Translations under genes and position numbers: made by a program | Source: Labilibacter marinus | Lineage (GTDB): Bacteria; Bacteroidota; Bacteroidia; Bacteroidales; Marinilabiliaceae | NCBI RefSeq assembly: GCF_001659685.2 | Contig: NZ_LXYE02000018.1 | Location: forward strand, 1 to 64,000 | Length of the DNA: 64,000 bases | Reading direction: 5' to 3' | In this document: positions 16,900 through 25,493 of the stretch, piece by piece | How positions within the stretch are numbered: position 1 is the stretch's first letter | Layout of the letters: each line of letters begins with the position of its first letter | The notes under the pieces: generated by a model | Databases searched by the model: none | The model's input: the letters and a program-made list of their open reading frames with translations, nothing else | What the model was told of the DNA's origin: nothing

Positions 16900-16907
16900 T
16901 ATTTTTG
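16900..16907 (+). promoter_or_regulatory. Candidate carB promoter -7 element
   Basis: TATTTTTG matches TAnnTTTG and lies 21 nt beyond the argR -33 box, in the opposite orientation. It predicts a carB leader of about 195 nt. No matching -33 box is evident. Within the leader the word GTAGGATTA occurs twice, 12 nt apart, near 16975-16998. Confidence 0.45.
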
Positions 16908-17107
16908 CAGCCAATATAATTTGCGTAATTATGCGTTGTTGTTTAATTCACAGCATTTAAGCATAGTTTTAAAGGTAGGATTATACGTAGGATTAGGAAG
17001 AATAACTTAGAGAAACAGTGAACAATGTAAATTCTTAAAAGTTATTTTGTTAGAATAAAAAATGCATAAGAATACGATTACATCAATTTATAATAGCCAT
17101 TAAGATA

Positions 17108-20100
17108 ATGAACAAAGACATTAAAAAAGTAGTAATACTTGGTTCGGGTGCGCTAAAAATCGGCGAAGCAGGAGAGTTTGATTATTCAGGTTCACAAGCC
17201 CTTAAAGCATTAAAAGAGGAAGGTATTGAAACGGTTTTGGTTAATCCAAACATTGCCACTGTTCAAACATCGGAAAACATTGCCGATAAAGTTTACTTTT
17301 TACCTGTTACCCCTTATTTTGTAGAGGAGGTAATTAAAAGAGAAAAACCACAGGGTATATTATTGGCTTTTGGTGGACAAACAGCACTAAACTGTGGTAC
17401 TAAACTTTATCAAGCTGGTACGCTAGAAAAGTACAACCTAGAAGTTTTAGGTACACCTGTTCAATCTATCATCAACACTGAGGATAGAGAGATTTTTGCA
17501 AACATACTTAGAGAAATTGATGTTAAAACTCCTGTGAGTTTGGCTGTAACATCGGTTGAAGAAGCAGTTAAAGCATCTAAAGAAATTGGATTCCCAATCA
17601 TTGTTCGTGCAGCCTACACATTAGGAGGTATGGGTTCTGGGTTCTGTTATAACGAACAAGAGCTGATTGAAAGAGCTGAAAACGCTTTTTCTTACTCTAA
17701 CCAGATTTTAGTTGAAGAATCACTTAAAGGTTGGAAAGAAGTTGAGTACGAAGTAGTACGTGACCGCCATAATAACTGTATTACAGTTTGTAACATGGAG
17801 AACTTCGATCCACTTGGAATACACACAGGGGAGAGTATTGTAATCGCTCCATCGCAAACATTATCAAATTCAGAATATCATAAATTACGTGAGTTAGCTA
17901 TTAAAATTATCCGTCGTATCGGAGTAGTTGGTGAGTGTAACGTACAATATGCATTAGATCCTCACTCTGAAGATTACAGAGTAATTGAAGTAAACGCACG
18001 TTTATCTCGTTCTAGTGCCTTGGCATCTAAAGCAACAGGTTATCCTTTAGCATTTGTAGCTGCTAAATTAGGGTTAGGTTATGGATTACATGAGTTAAAG
18101 AACTCGGTAACCAAAACTACATCTACTTTCTTTGAGCCTGCTCTTGACTACGTTGTTTGTAAAATTCCTCGTTGGGATTTAAATAAATTCAACGGTGTAA
18201 GTAAGCAGATTGGTAGTAGTATGAAATCAGTTGGTGAAATCATGTCCATTGGTCGTACTTTTGAAGAGGCTATTCAAAAAGGTCTTCGTATGATTGGTCA
18301 GGGTATGCACGGGTTCGTGGCCAACCAACCATTAAAAGGTATTGATGTCAAGACTGAATTAGCAGAACCTACTGATCAACGTATCTATGCTATTGCAGAG
18401 GCCTTCCAAATGGGTATGACCATTCAGGAAATCCACGATCTGAGTAGAATTGACCACTGGTTCCTTGAGAAATTAAAGAACATCAGTAACATTGAAACGG
18501 AATTAAAGAAATTCGGTAAACTTGAAGAATTACCTTCAGACTTATTAAGAAATGCTAAACGCTCTGGATTCTCTGATTTCCAAGTTGCACGCTCTGTATT
18601 TAAAAGCACTAGCGAAGTAATTGGCGATGACTTATTAAAAGTAAGAGCTGAGCGTAAAAAACGTAATATATTACCTGTAGTTAAGCAAATTGACACCATG
18701 GCTGGTGAATTCCCTGCACAAATTAACTACTTGTACTTAACTTATAGCGGTAGCGAAAACGACATTGAATACGAAGCGGATAATAAATCGGTTGTTGTAT
18801 TAGGTAGTGGTGCGTACCGCATTGGTTCTTCTGTTGAGTTTGACTGGTGTAGTGTAAATGCGCTAAACACTATTCGCGATCAGAAGTACCGATCAGTAAT
18901 GATCAACTACAACCCAGAGACAGTAAGTACCGATTACGATATGTGTGATCGATTATACTTCGACGAACTTTCTTTAGAGCGTGTACTAGATATTATTGAT
19001 CTTGAAACACCTAAAGGAGTTATTGTTTCAGTAGGAGGCCAGATCCCTAACAACTTAGCCATGAAATTAGACAAGCAAAATGTACCTATTTTAGGAACAT
19101 CTGCTGCTAATATCGATGGTGCAGAAAACCGTCAGAAGTTCTCTGCTATGTTAGATAGCTTAGACATTGACCAACCACGTTGGAGTGAGTTAACTTCAGT
19201 TGATGACATCTTCAAGTTTGTTGATCAAGTAGGCTTCCCGGTGTTAGTTCGTCCTAGCTACGTACTTTCTGGTGCTGCCATGAATGTGGTAAGTAACAAG
19301 GACGAGTTAGAGCACTTTTTAACACTAGCAGCTAACGTATCTAAAGAATATCCAGTAGTAGTTTCTGAATTTATTGAAGAAGCCAAAGAAATTGAGGTAG
19401 ATGCAGTAGCGAAAGATGGTGAGTTAGTAGCTTATGCGATTTCGGAGCACGTAGAGTTTGCCGGAGTTCACTCGGGTGATGCTACCATCGTATTCCCTCC
19501 TCAAAAACTATACATTGAGACCATGCGTCGCGTGAAGAAAATTGCTCGTGAGATTGCGAAAGCTTTAAATATCTCAGGACCTTTCAACATGCAGATTCTT
19601 GGTAAAAATAACGAGCTTAAAGTTATTGAGTGTAACCTAAGAGCTTCTCGTAGTTTCCCATTTGTTTCTAAAATTCTTAAGGTAAATCTTATCGATTTAG
19701 CCACGCAGGTAATGTTAGGAATGGATGTTGAGAAACCAAATAAAAACCTATTCGACCTAGATTGTGTAGGTATTAAAGCTTCACAATTCTCTTTTGCTCG
19801 TTTGGCTAAAGCCGATCCAGTATTAGGTGTTGATATGTCATCGACAGGTGAAGTTGGTTGTATTGGCGATAACTTCGACGAGGCTATTCTTACATCAATG
19901 CTTTCTGTAGGATACGAAATTCCTGAGAAAAACATATTGATTTCAGCAGGTCCACTTCGTTCTAAAATGGAACTATTAAGTGCAGCTAAAATACTTCAAG
20001 ATAAAGATTACAAGTTATATGCCACCAGTGGAACTCAGAAATTCTTTGCTGAAAATGGCGTTGAAAGTGAGTTGGTTTACTGGCCAAGCGACGAAGGTAA

Positions 20101-20332
20101 AAAGCCTAATGCACTTGATTTAGTTAGAGATAAAAAATTAGACTTAGTAATTAACATTCCTAAGAACTTATCTAAAAGCGAGCTAAACAACGGTTACAAA
20201 ATACGTCGTGGTGCTATCGATTTTAATATTCCTTTGGTTACAAACGCTCGTTTAGCAGGAGCTTTTATCAGAGCATTTGCAAAAATGGGTAAAGAGGATA
20301 TTCCAATTAAAACTTGGCAAGAATACAAATAG
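17108..20332 (+). CDS. carB: Carbamoyl-phosphate synthase, large subunit
   Basis: A 1074-residue CarB of standard length. It contains two homologous carboxyphosphate/carbamate-phosphate synthetase halves (about 1-545 and 555-935), each opening with a preATP-grasp loop (LGSGALKIGEAGEFDYSG and LGSGAYRIGSSVEFDWCS) and each holding an ATP-grasp domain. The C-terminal MGS-like allosteric domain starts near 940 (ILISAGPLRSKMELLSAAK). It joins ammonia from CarA, bicarbonate and ATP into carbamoyl phosphate for argF' and pyrimidine synthesis. It is divergent from argR and monocistronic, ending at a terminator at 20371. Confidence 0.97.
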   Translation: MNKDIKKVVILGSGALKIGEAGEFDYSGSQALKALKEEGIETVLVNPNIATVQTSENIADKVYFLPVTPYFVEEVIKREKPQGILLAFGGQTALNCGTKLYQAGTLEKYNLEVLGTPVQSIINTEDREIFANILREIDVKTPVSLAVTSVEEAVKASKEIGFPIIVRAAYTLGGMGSGFCYNEQELIERAENAFSYSNQILVEESLKGWKEVEYEVVRDRHNNCITVCNMENFDPLGIHTGESIVIAPSQTLSNSEYHKLRELAIKIIRRIGVVGECNVQYALDPHSEDYRVIEVNARLSRSSALASKATGYPLAFVAAKLGLGYGLHELKNSVTKTTSTFFEPALDYVVCKIPRWDLNKFNGVSKQIGSSMKSVGEIMSIGRTFEEAIQKGLRMIGQGMHGFVANQPLKGIDVKTELAEPTDQRIYAIAEAFQMGMTIQEIHDLSRIDHWFLEKLKNISNIETELKKFGKLEELPSDLLRNAKRSGFSDFQVARSVFKSTSEVIGDDLLKVRAERKKRNILPVVKQIDTMAGEFPAQINYLYLTYSGSENDIEYEADNKSVVVLGSGAYRIGSSVEFDWCSVNALNTIRDQKYRSVMINYNPETVSTDYDMCDRLYFDELSLERVLDIIDLETPKGVIVSVGGQIPNNLAMKLDKQNVPILGTSAANIDGAENRQKFSAMLDSLDIDQPRWSELTSVDDIFKFVDQVGFPVLVRPSYVLSGAAMNVVSNKDELEHFLTLAANVSKEYPVVVSEFIEEAKEIEVDAVAKDGELVAYAISEHVEFAGVHSGDATIVFPPQKLYIETMRRVKKIAREIAKALNISGPFNMQILGKNNELKVIECNLRASRSFPFVSKILKVNLIDLATQVMLGMDVEKPNKNLFDLDCVGIKASQFSFARLAKADPVLGVDMSSTGEVGCIGDNFDEAILTSMLSVGYEIPEKNILISAGPLRSKMELLSAAKILQDKDYKLYATSGTQKFFAENGVESELVYWPSDEGKKPNALDLVRDKKLDLVINIPKNLSKSELNNGYKIRRGAIDFNIPLVTNARLAGAFIRAFAKMGKEDIPIKTWQEYK

Positions 20333-20370
20333 AACACTTACCTATTATAGGTAATAGATATGAACAACAA

Positions 20371-20398
20371 AGCCACTGGGGATTTCCTCAGTGGCTTT
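20371..20398 (+). terminator. carB terminator (copy A of a duplicated hairpin)
   Basis: AGCCACTG (20371-20378) pairs with CAGTGGCT (20389-20396) around GGGATTTCCT, followed by TTGTTATTTT. The identical 26-nt hairpin recurs at 23265-23290. Confidence 0.8.
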
Positions 20399-20611
20399 GT
20401 TATTTTATAGAAACGCAGGAACAACCTTTTATTGTAAAAAAATAGCGATGTATAGTTTTAGTTAGAGGTAAAATAGATGTAGTAAAGTTCATGTTAAGTT
20501 ACGTTTATTAAATATAGATGCACTGAATACTAGCTTAGTATCATAATTTAAATGCAGCCTCTCCATCAAAGGAAGGAGAGAATTTACAATCCCTTAAACA
20601 TTATAATTAAC
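20399..20611 (+). promoter_or_regulatory. Leader region of the T9SS-secreted protein gene
   Basis: There is no gene in this stretch. A hairpin CTCTCC (20559-20564) with GGAGAG (20575-20580) lies about 30 nt before the ATG. Its 10-nt loop contains CAAAGGAA, the same word found in the loop of the structured RNA copy at 26126-26197. No clear TAnnTTTG box is seen. Confidence 0.4.
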
Positions 20612-23242
20612 ATGAAAAAATCTACATTTTTTGTTGCTTTTTTGTTTTTAGCAACACAAATTTATTCGCAAGCTTTAGGCTGGAACAACAACCGTATTGC
20701 CGTAAGTGCAGACGGCAACAACCAACCCGACAACCTACACAAATGGCCTAAGGGCGACCCAGATGATTATGGAGGCACACCTGCAGCATTTGCTATGCTT
20801 GCAAAAGCAGAGCTACAAGAATATCTAGTACATTATTCCTACAACAACTTTATGGAAGCGCCAGCACACACAACGGCAACTAACCAAATGAAGATTGCGG
20901 CGGATTATGCCATCGCAAATTGGGGATTCGATGCTAGCACTAATGGTATTATGGATGCGTCGACAAATAACGCAGCTGCAGTAACGCATTTAGCCATCGA
21001 AATAGGTAAATCTACCGCTTCCGATCCTTTATATTATTTTAATATGGGACCATCGGAGATGTTTTATCGCGCAGTACAAAAAGCTATTGATAACGGCAAA
21101 ATAGATAACCTTACGTATGTTCATATCATTTCGCATAGCGGATATAACGATAACCACTTACGCAGAGGGGATCCAAACTTTGACCTTCAGCCTGTAGCTG
21201 ACGAAGATAAACACCACACCATGGACGAAGCGGTGGCATTAAGTGGCGACAGACTTAATTATCATAAAATAAAAGATCAAAATAGCTTAAGCGATAACGA
21301 TGCTGGATTTGCTGCTAAAGAAGGTGGCGTATACGATTATTCCGTTTTTCACTGGATGCGTGATCACCAAGATCCGGGTGTAAAGTTTATTTACGACCGC
21401 ATGGTAGTTTCTACAAAAGCCGATTGTTCAGATGCTGGAATGATTTTTTATCTTATTCAAAACGATGAAAATGGCAATTCGGTAAAATTTAAAAACTTCA
21501 TTGGCAATGGAATTATGGAAGATATTCCTGTTCCTTCAGATTGTGAAGATGTCAGTTATAATGGAGTAGATGACTTTGACTTTACACAGGTGAGTGGTTT
21601 GGTGCCTTGCTATAAAGATGATAAATGGCCTTCTCAAAGATATTGTGTAGGCATCAATGCTGCTGCATATAAAGATCAATATGGAGCGGTCACTAAAGTT
21701 TTTGATGGAGAAACAGGAATGTATGATGTAACTATAACCTCGCTTTTAGAAACAGATGGCGAGTGCTCGTACCGATTAAGAGTAGGTGGAGAGTTGATAG
21801 GTGAATTCCAAAACATAGAGAGTACAACAGATTACACCAAATACACGCATACTTTTAAAGATGTTACCGTTAAAAATGGTGATGTTATCCAGGTTGAATC
21901 AAATACTCATTCAAATGGCAAGGTTTTAGAGAATGAGGATGAACCTGGTATATATGCATATGCTCGTGGCCGTTGGGAAACAATTGTTTTCACTTGTTTA
22001 GGAACAACAATCGATCCTGAAGATTGTAATGTCGAGGAAGAGGATGGACTTCTTGTTTTTGAAGCAGAACGCATTGAATTAAAAGGTTCATGGAAATTAG
22101 GTACTGATGAAACATTTGCTTCAGGTGGTAAATACATCTATTTCGATGGTGCAAATAAGTATCAAGGTGGTCCTGCCCCCGCAGAAGTATTAACATATTC
22201 GTTTAAAATTAATACTGCCGGAACTTACGCCTTTAGATGGTTTGTTCGTCAAAGCGAAGAGGAGCGAGGAAAAGTAACGGGACAACAAGGTACTGATTTA
22301 GCTAACGATGCATGGGTTTATTTTCAAGGAGACATTGGATTGTTAAAAGGAAATACACTTACATCTCCTGTTAAGTGCTTAGGCCGTAGTGATCCAGGAT
22401 TTTGGTTAATGGGTAACGCCGAGCAAGACCATGAACAAGGAGAAATTAATGTCGCTTTTCCTGAAGCTGGAACTTACACAGTGGAAATTGGTGGTAGATC
22501 GCATGGATTTCAGATTGACAAAATTGTAATAGCCAAGAAAAGTGAATATAACTTATGGGATTACGTAAAAATGACAGAGGCAACAGCTGGTAAATACTGG
22601 TCTGAGACTTCTGATTGTGCCTCTACTCCAGATCCAAATCCAGATCCGGAACCTGAACCAGATGTTGAAAGTGTAAGTTTTGTAAACCCTCCTGCAGAAG
22701 TATCTACTGATGCAACAACCATTTCGCTAGATTACAACTACAGCGTAAATGAGGAAAGAAGGGTGTTTTTTGCTATTTACGATACCGGAGATAATTTTGT
22801 AAAAAACATTAGTGCTAGAATATCTGAGGGAAGTGGAACAGGTACACTAACAGTCACTTTGGATGCCCCATTAGCTATAGCTGAAAACTATATATTTAGA
22901 ATGTTTTTACGTCCTTTAGTAGGTAACTACAGCACCAACTATGCCGCCATAGAACAAAATTTTAATGTTGTATCCGTAGTTACCGACATAAACGATGAAA
23001 GCACCAATTCTGGCAGCTTTAAGGCTTATCCAAACCCAGTAAAAAACACTCTTTTCGTTAATTTATCAGATTTTTCTGATGCAACTATCAGTGTAATTGA
23101 CTTATCTGGACAAACGATTAAGTACACTACAGTTACATCAGAACTCACGCAAATAAACGTGTCAGATATAACTCCAGGAGTATACATACTCTCCGTAGAA
23201 AACCAATCTAAAAAGGAGCAAAAAAGAATATTAATTCATTAA
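20612..23242 (+). CDS. Large type IX-secreted multidomain protein
   Basis: An 876-residue exported protein. The start at 20612 gives a clean signal peptide (MKKSTFFVAFLFLATQIYSQ); the open frame extends 20 codons upstream without sense. The N-terminal domain (about 21-310) has RIAVSADGNNQPDN, a DDYGGTPAAFAML stretch and ISHSGYNDNH, and ends near SDAGMIFYLIQNDENGN; this pattern suggests a nucleoside-hydrolase-like fold as in some polysaccharide-locus proteins (low certainty). Two beta-rich, carbohydrate-binding-like regions follow (about 320-460 and 480-665), then an Asp/Pro/Glu linker (about 671-682), another beta domain, and a C-terminal type A T9SS sorting domain (about 802-876; KAYPNPVKN...VIDLSGQ...GVYILSV). 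It is probably surface-attached or released. Both sides of the gene carry the same terminator hairpin. Confidence 0.75.
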   Translation: MKKSTFFVAFLFLATQIYSQALGWNNNRIAVSADGNNQPDNLHKWPKGDPDDYGGTPAAFAMLAKAELQEYLVHYSYNNFMEAPAHTTATNQMKIAADYAIANWGFDASTNGIMDASTNNAAAVTHLAIEIGKSTASDPLYYFNMGPSEMFYRAVQKAIDNGKIDNLTYVHIISHSGYNDNHLRRGDPNFDLQPVADEDKHHTMDEAVALSGDRLNYHKIKDQNSLSDNDAGFAAKEGGVYDYSVFHWMRDHQDPGVKFIYDRMVVSTKADCSDAGMIFYLIQNDENGNSVKFKNFIGNGIMEDIPVPSDCEDVSYNGVDDFDFTQVSGLVPCYKDDKWPSQRYCVGINAAAYKDQYGAVTKVFDGETGMYDVTITSLLETDGECSYRLRVGGELIGEFQNIESTTDYTKYTHTFKDVTVKNGDVIQVESNTHSNGKVLENEDEPGIYAYARGRWETIVFTCLGTTIDPEDCNVEEEDGLLVFEAERIELKGSWKLGTDETFASGGKYIYFDGANKYQGGPAPAEVLTYSFKINTAGTYAFRWFVRQSEEERGKVTGQQGTDLANDAWVYFQGDIGLLKGNTLTSPVKCLGRSDPGFWLMGNAEQDHEQGEINVAFPEAGTYTVEIGGRSHGFQIDKIVIAKKSEYNLWDYVKMTEATAGKYWSETSDCASTPDPNPDPEPEPDVESVSFVNPPAEVSTDATTISLDYNYSVNEERRVFFAIYDTGDNFVKNISARISEGSGTGTLTVTLDAPLAIAENYIFRMFLRPLVGNYSTNYAAIEQNFNVVSVVTDINDESTNSGSFKAYPNPVKNTLFVNLSDFSDATISVIDLSGQTIKYTTVTSELTQINVSDITPGVYILSVENQSKKEQKRILIH

Positions 23243-23264
23243 CATCATACCAAGTTTAAAATAT

Positions 23265-23296
23265 AGCCACTGGGGATTTCCTCAGTGGCTTTTGTT
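23265..23296 (+). terminator. Terminator of the T9SS protein gene (copy B)
   Basis: The same 26-nt hairpin as at 20371-20396 (arms AGCCACTG and CAGTGGCT), here followed by TTTTGTTTTT. It lies 22 nt after the stop codon. Confidence 0.85.
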
Positions 23297-23387
23297 TTTA
23301 TATATGCATTGTTTCTCTGCCTGTTCACTAAAAAAGTTAACCTTAAATTAGGCTCTCCTCAAAAAAAATCCTTTACTTTGCATCATC

Positions 23388-23438
23388 ATGAAGACGCTCT
23401 ATTACATATCGCCCTCAGTCTATTGTACCACTTGGTAA
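23388..23438 (+). CDS. Possible 16-residue leader peptide upstream of the MATE gene
   Basis: The frame encodes MKTLYYISPSVYCTTW and stops. It begins about 8 nt after TTACTTTG, which resembles but does not perfectly match the -7 box. The last third of the ORF overlaps the 5' arm of a hairpin (GTCTATT 23418-23424 with AATAGAC 23438-23444, inner ACCA/TGGT), followed by CCTC/GAGG (23447-23461). This arrangement resembles leader-peptide attenuators, but the coding assignment is speculative. Confidence 0.3.
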   Translation: MKTLYYISPSVYCTTW

Positions 23439-23562
23439 ATAGACTTCCTCTTCTTATGAGGCGGTTGTAGTTATTCCATTCATTTTATTTATTCAAAACA
23501 TACATCCTAAAACAAGGGCTGTATACATTTCAATTATTTATTAATCACTAAAAATTAATTTT

Positions 23563-23685
23563 ATGAAGTCTTATCAAAACATTTCAGTTTCCGTGTGTGT
23601 GCACACTCCAAATTACCTTTTCATTATTGCTAAACAAGCAAGTTTATCCCAACGTTTTATATTACAACGACATCAAAATGACTGA
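23563..23685 (+). CDS. Possible 40-residue upstream ORF coupled to the MATE gene
   Basis: An ATG at 23563 opens a 40-codon frame whose TGA (23683-23685) lies just inside the start of the MATE gene (ATG 23678-23680), so the two frames overlap by 8 nt. The peptide has no recognised family. The overlap geometry would suit translational coupling. It contains a GTGTGCACAC palindrome in its DNA. Support is limited to position. Confidence 0.25.
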   Translation: MKSYQNISVSVCVHTPNYLFIIAKQASLSQRFILQRHQND

Positions 23686-25111
23686 AATAAAAACAACTCA
23701 ACAACAGCATAACTTATCGCAAAGATTCCTTTCTCTTTGCAAAAATATTTGGGAAGCCTTAATGGGCACCTCCCACGATTACACGCAAATTAAACTCAGC
23801 AAAGCCATCTTTTTACTGGCCATCCCCATGGTGTTAGAAATGGTGATGGAATCGATCTTTGCCATTGTAGACATCTACTTTGTTTCTAAATTAGGTGCCG
23901 ATGCGGTTGCCTCCGTTGGAATTACAGAATCGATCATCACCATCGTTTATTCCATCGCTTTTGGTTTAAGTATGGCAACAACCGCCCTAGTAGCACGCCG
24001 AATTGGAGAAAAGAGACCTGTAAGAGCGGCTCATATCGCTTGGCAAGCCATTACAGCAGGTATTATCATATCATTGCTAATTGCGGTTCCTGGCGCTATT
24101 TTCTCCAGACAGATATTGCAACTCATGGGAGCATCCAATACCTTAATTGAAGACTTTGGAGGATATGCTACTATTATGCTGGCTGGCAATGTGGTAATCA
24201 TGCTCATTTTTACTAACAATGCTATTTTTAGAGGAGCAGGAGACGCTGCTATTTCGCTTAAAATATTGGTGATTGCCAATGGCTTAAATATCATCTTAGA
24301 CCCTGTTTTAATTCTAGGATTAGGACCATTCCCAGAACTAGGTATCGAAGGTGCAGCTTGGGCTACTAATATTGGTCGCGGTGTAGCCGTATTGGTTCAG
24401 TTTTATATTCTATTTAAAGGTTCTGCCCGAGTTAAACTTCTTAAAAACAAACTTAGGTTTGAATGGAAAAGAATATGGAAGGTACTGAACATCGCTTCTG
24501 GCGGAATATTTCAATCGTTGATTGCTACAGCCAGCTGGATAGGTTTGGTTCGCATAGTTTCAAGCTTTGGTAGCGAGGCCGTGGCTGGATATACCATTGC
24601 CATTAGAATTATCATTTTCGTTCTGCTTCCCTCATGGGGATTAAGCAATGCTGCATCTACTCTGGTAGGGCAAAATCTGGGTGCTAAACATCCTGAAAGA
24701 GCCGAAAAATCGGTATGGTTTACAGCCAAAGTAAATATGATATTCTTAGGATTAATCAGTACTATATTTATTGCTTGGCCTACTTTTTTTATTGAGCTTT
24801 TTACGCAAGAGCCAAACATTATTAAAATAGGGAGTCAGTGTTTAAGAATAGTAAGTTTTGGTTTTATATCATATGGTTTAGGAATGGTGTTGGTACAGTC
24901 TTTTAACGGAGCTGGCGACACTAAAACACCTACCAAAATAAACTTGGTGGCCTTTTGGATGATTGAAATTCCCACTGCTTACGTACTCGCAACCTACACA
25001 TCGCTTGGTTATCAAGGTGCATTTTTAGCAATCATTATTGCCGAAGTAACCATGACCAGCATTGCCTTTATCTTATTTAAAAGAGGCAAATGGAAAAACA
25101 CTCAAGTATAA
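23678..25111 (+). CDS. MATE-family efflux transporter
   Basis: A 477-residue multidrug and toxin extrusion family protein with about 12 membrane helices in two pseudo-symmetric halves (about 45-260 and 270-470). Family features include IFLLAIPMVLEMVMESIFAIVDIYFVSKLGADAVASVGITE at the start of the first half and the GLSNAASTLVGQNLGAKHPERAE repeat in the second, with AIFRGAGDA and SFNGAGDT loop motifs. It should export organic cations or drugs in exchange for Na+ or H+. The longer frame from 23597 lacks sense, and the ATG at 23678 begins a hydrophilic N-terminus. A leader with two short ORFs precedes it. Confidence 0.92.
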   Translation: MTEIKTTQQQHNLSQRFLSLCKNIWEALMGTSHDYTQIKLSKAIFLLAIPMVLEMVMESIFAIVDIYFVSKLGADAVASVGITESIITIVYSIAFGLSMATTALVARRIGEKRPVRAAHIAWQAITAGIIISLLIAVPGAIFSRQILQLMGASNTLIEDFGGYATIMLAGNVVIMLIFTNNAIFRGAGDAAISLKILVIANGLNIILDPVLILGLGPFPELGIEGAAWATNIGRGVAVLVQFYILFKGSARVKLLKNKLRFEWKRIWKVLNIASGGIFQSLIATASWIGLVRIVSSFGSEAVAGYTIAIRIIIFVLLPSWGLSNAASTLVGQNLGAKHPERAEKSVWFTAKVNMIFLGLISTIFIAWPTFFIELFTQEPNIIKIGSQCLRIVSFGFISYGLGMVLVQSFNGAGDTKTPTKINLVAFWMIEIPTAYVLATYTSLGYQGAFLAIIIAEVTMTSIAFILFKRGKWKNTQV

Positions 25112-25132
25112 AAAGTAATTAGTTATTTGCTG

Positions 25133-25162
25133 TTAGCTATTGGTATAACATCCAGTAGCTAA
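25133..25162 (+). repeat. Hairpin downstream of the MATE gene
   Basis: TTAGCTATTGG (25133-25143) and CCAGTAGCTAA (25152-25162) pair over 11 positions including one G-T, with an 8-nt loop. It lies 21 nt after the MATE stop. No U-tract follows, so it may protect the transcript end rather than terminate. Confidence 0.45.
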
Positions 25163-25190
25163 TGGCTACTATTTGCCAGTATGTATATAC

Positions 25191-25458
25191 TAACCTGAGT
25201 TCGACATAAAATTATTGGCTCAGATCACTTATAAATATAAAGTTTCAAGGAATGTTAGTGAAGACGCAGCGGGCTAAGACAAACTAATATGACGATGAAA
25301 ATTGATGTTTTTTTAGTGAAACAACATTGTTTTTTCTTACATAATCAATTTACTACTTTAAATTTTCTCACCATAGCTCGCTATGCTTATCAAATTTGCA
25401 TTGTAAATCAATCATCTAAGAAAATCTGAGCTCTTTAATTTTAATTTAACTCAGGTTA
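25191..25458. mobile_element. 268-bp inverted-repeat element (MITE-like)
   Basis: The ends are imperfect inverted repeats of 35 nt: 25191-25225 begins TAACCTGAGTT and ends GGCTCAGAT, and the reverse complement of 25424-25458 begins TAACCTGAGTT and ends AGCTCAGAT. The interior has no open reading frame of note. This is the structure of a non-autonomous insertion element or of an IS that lost its transposase. No unambiguous target-site duplication is visible. It separates the MATE gene from the acetyltransferase gene. Confidence 0.7.
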
Positions 25459-25493
25459 TTAATACTGGCAACAATAAAAACACCCTTTAGAAA

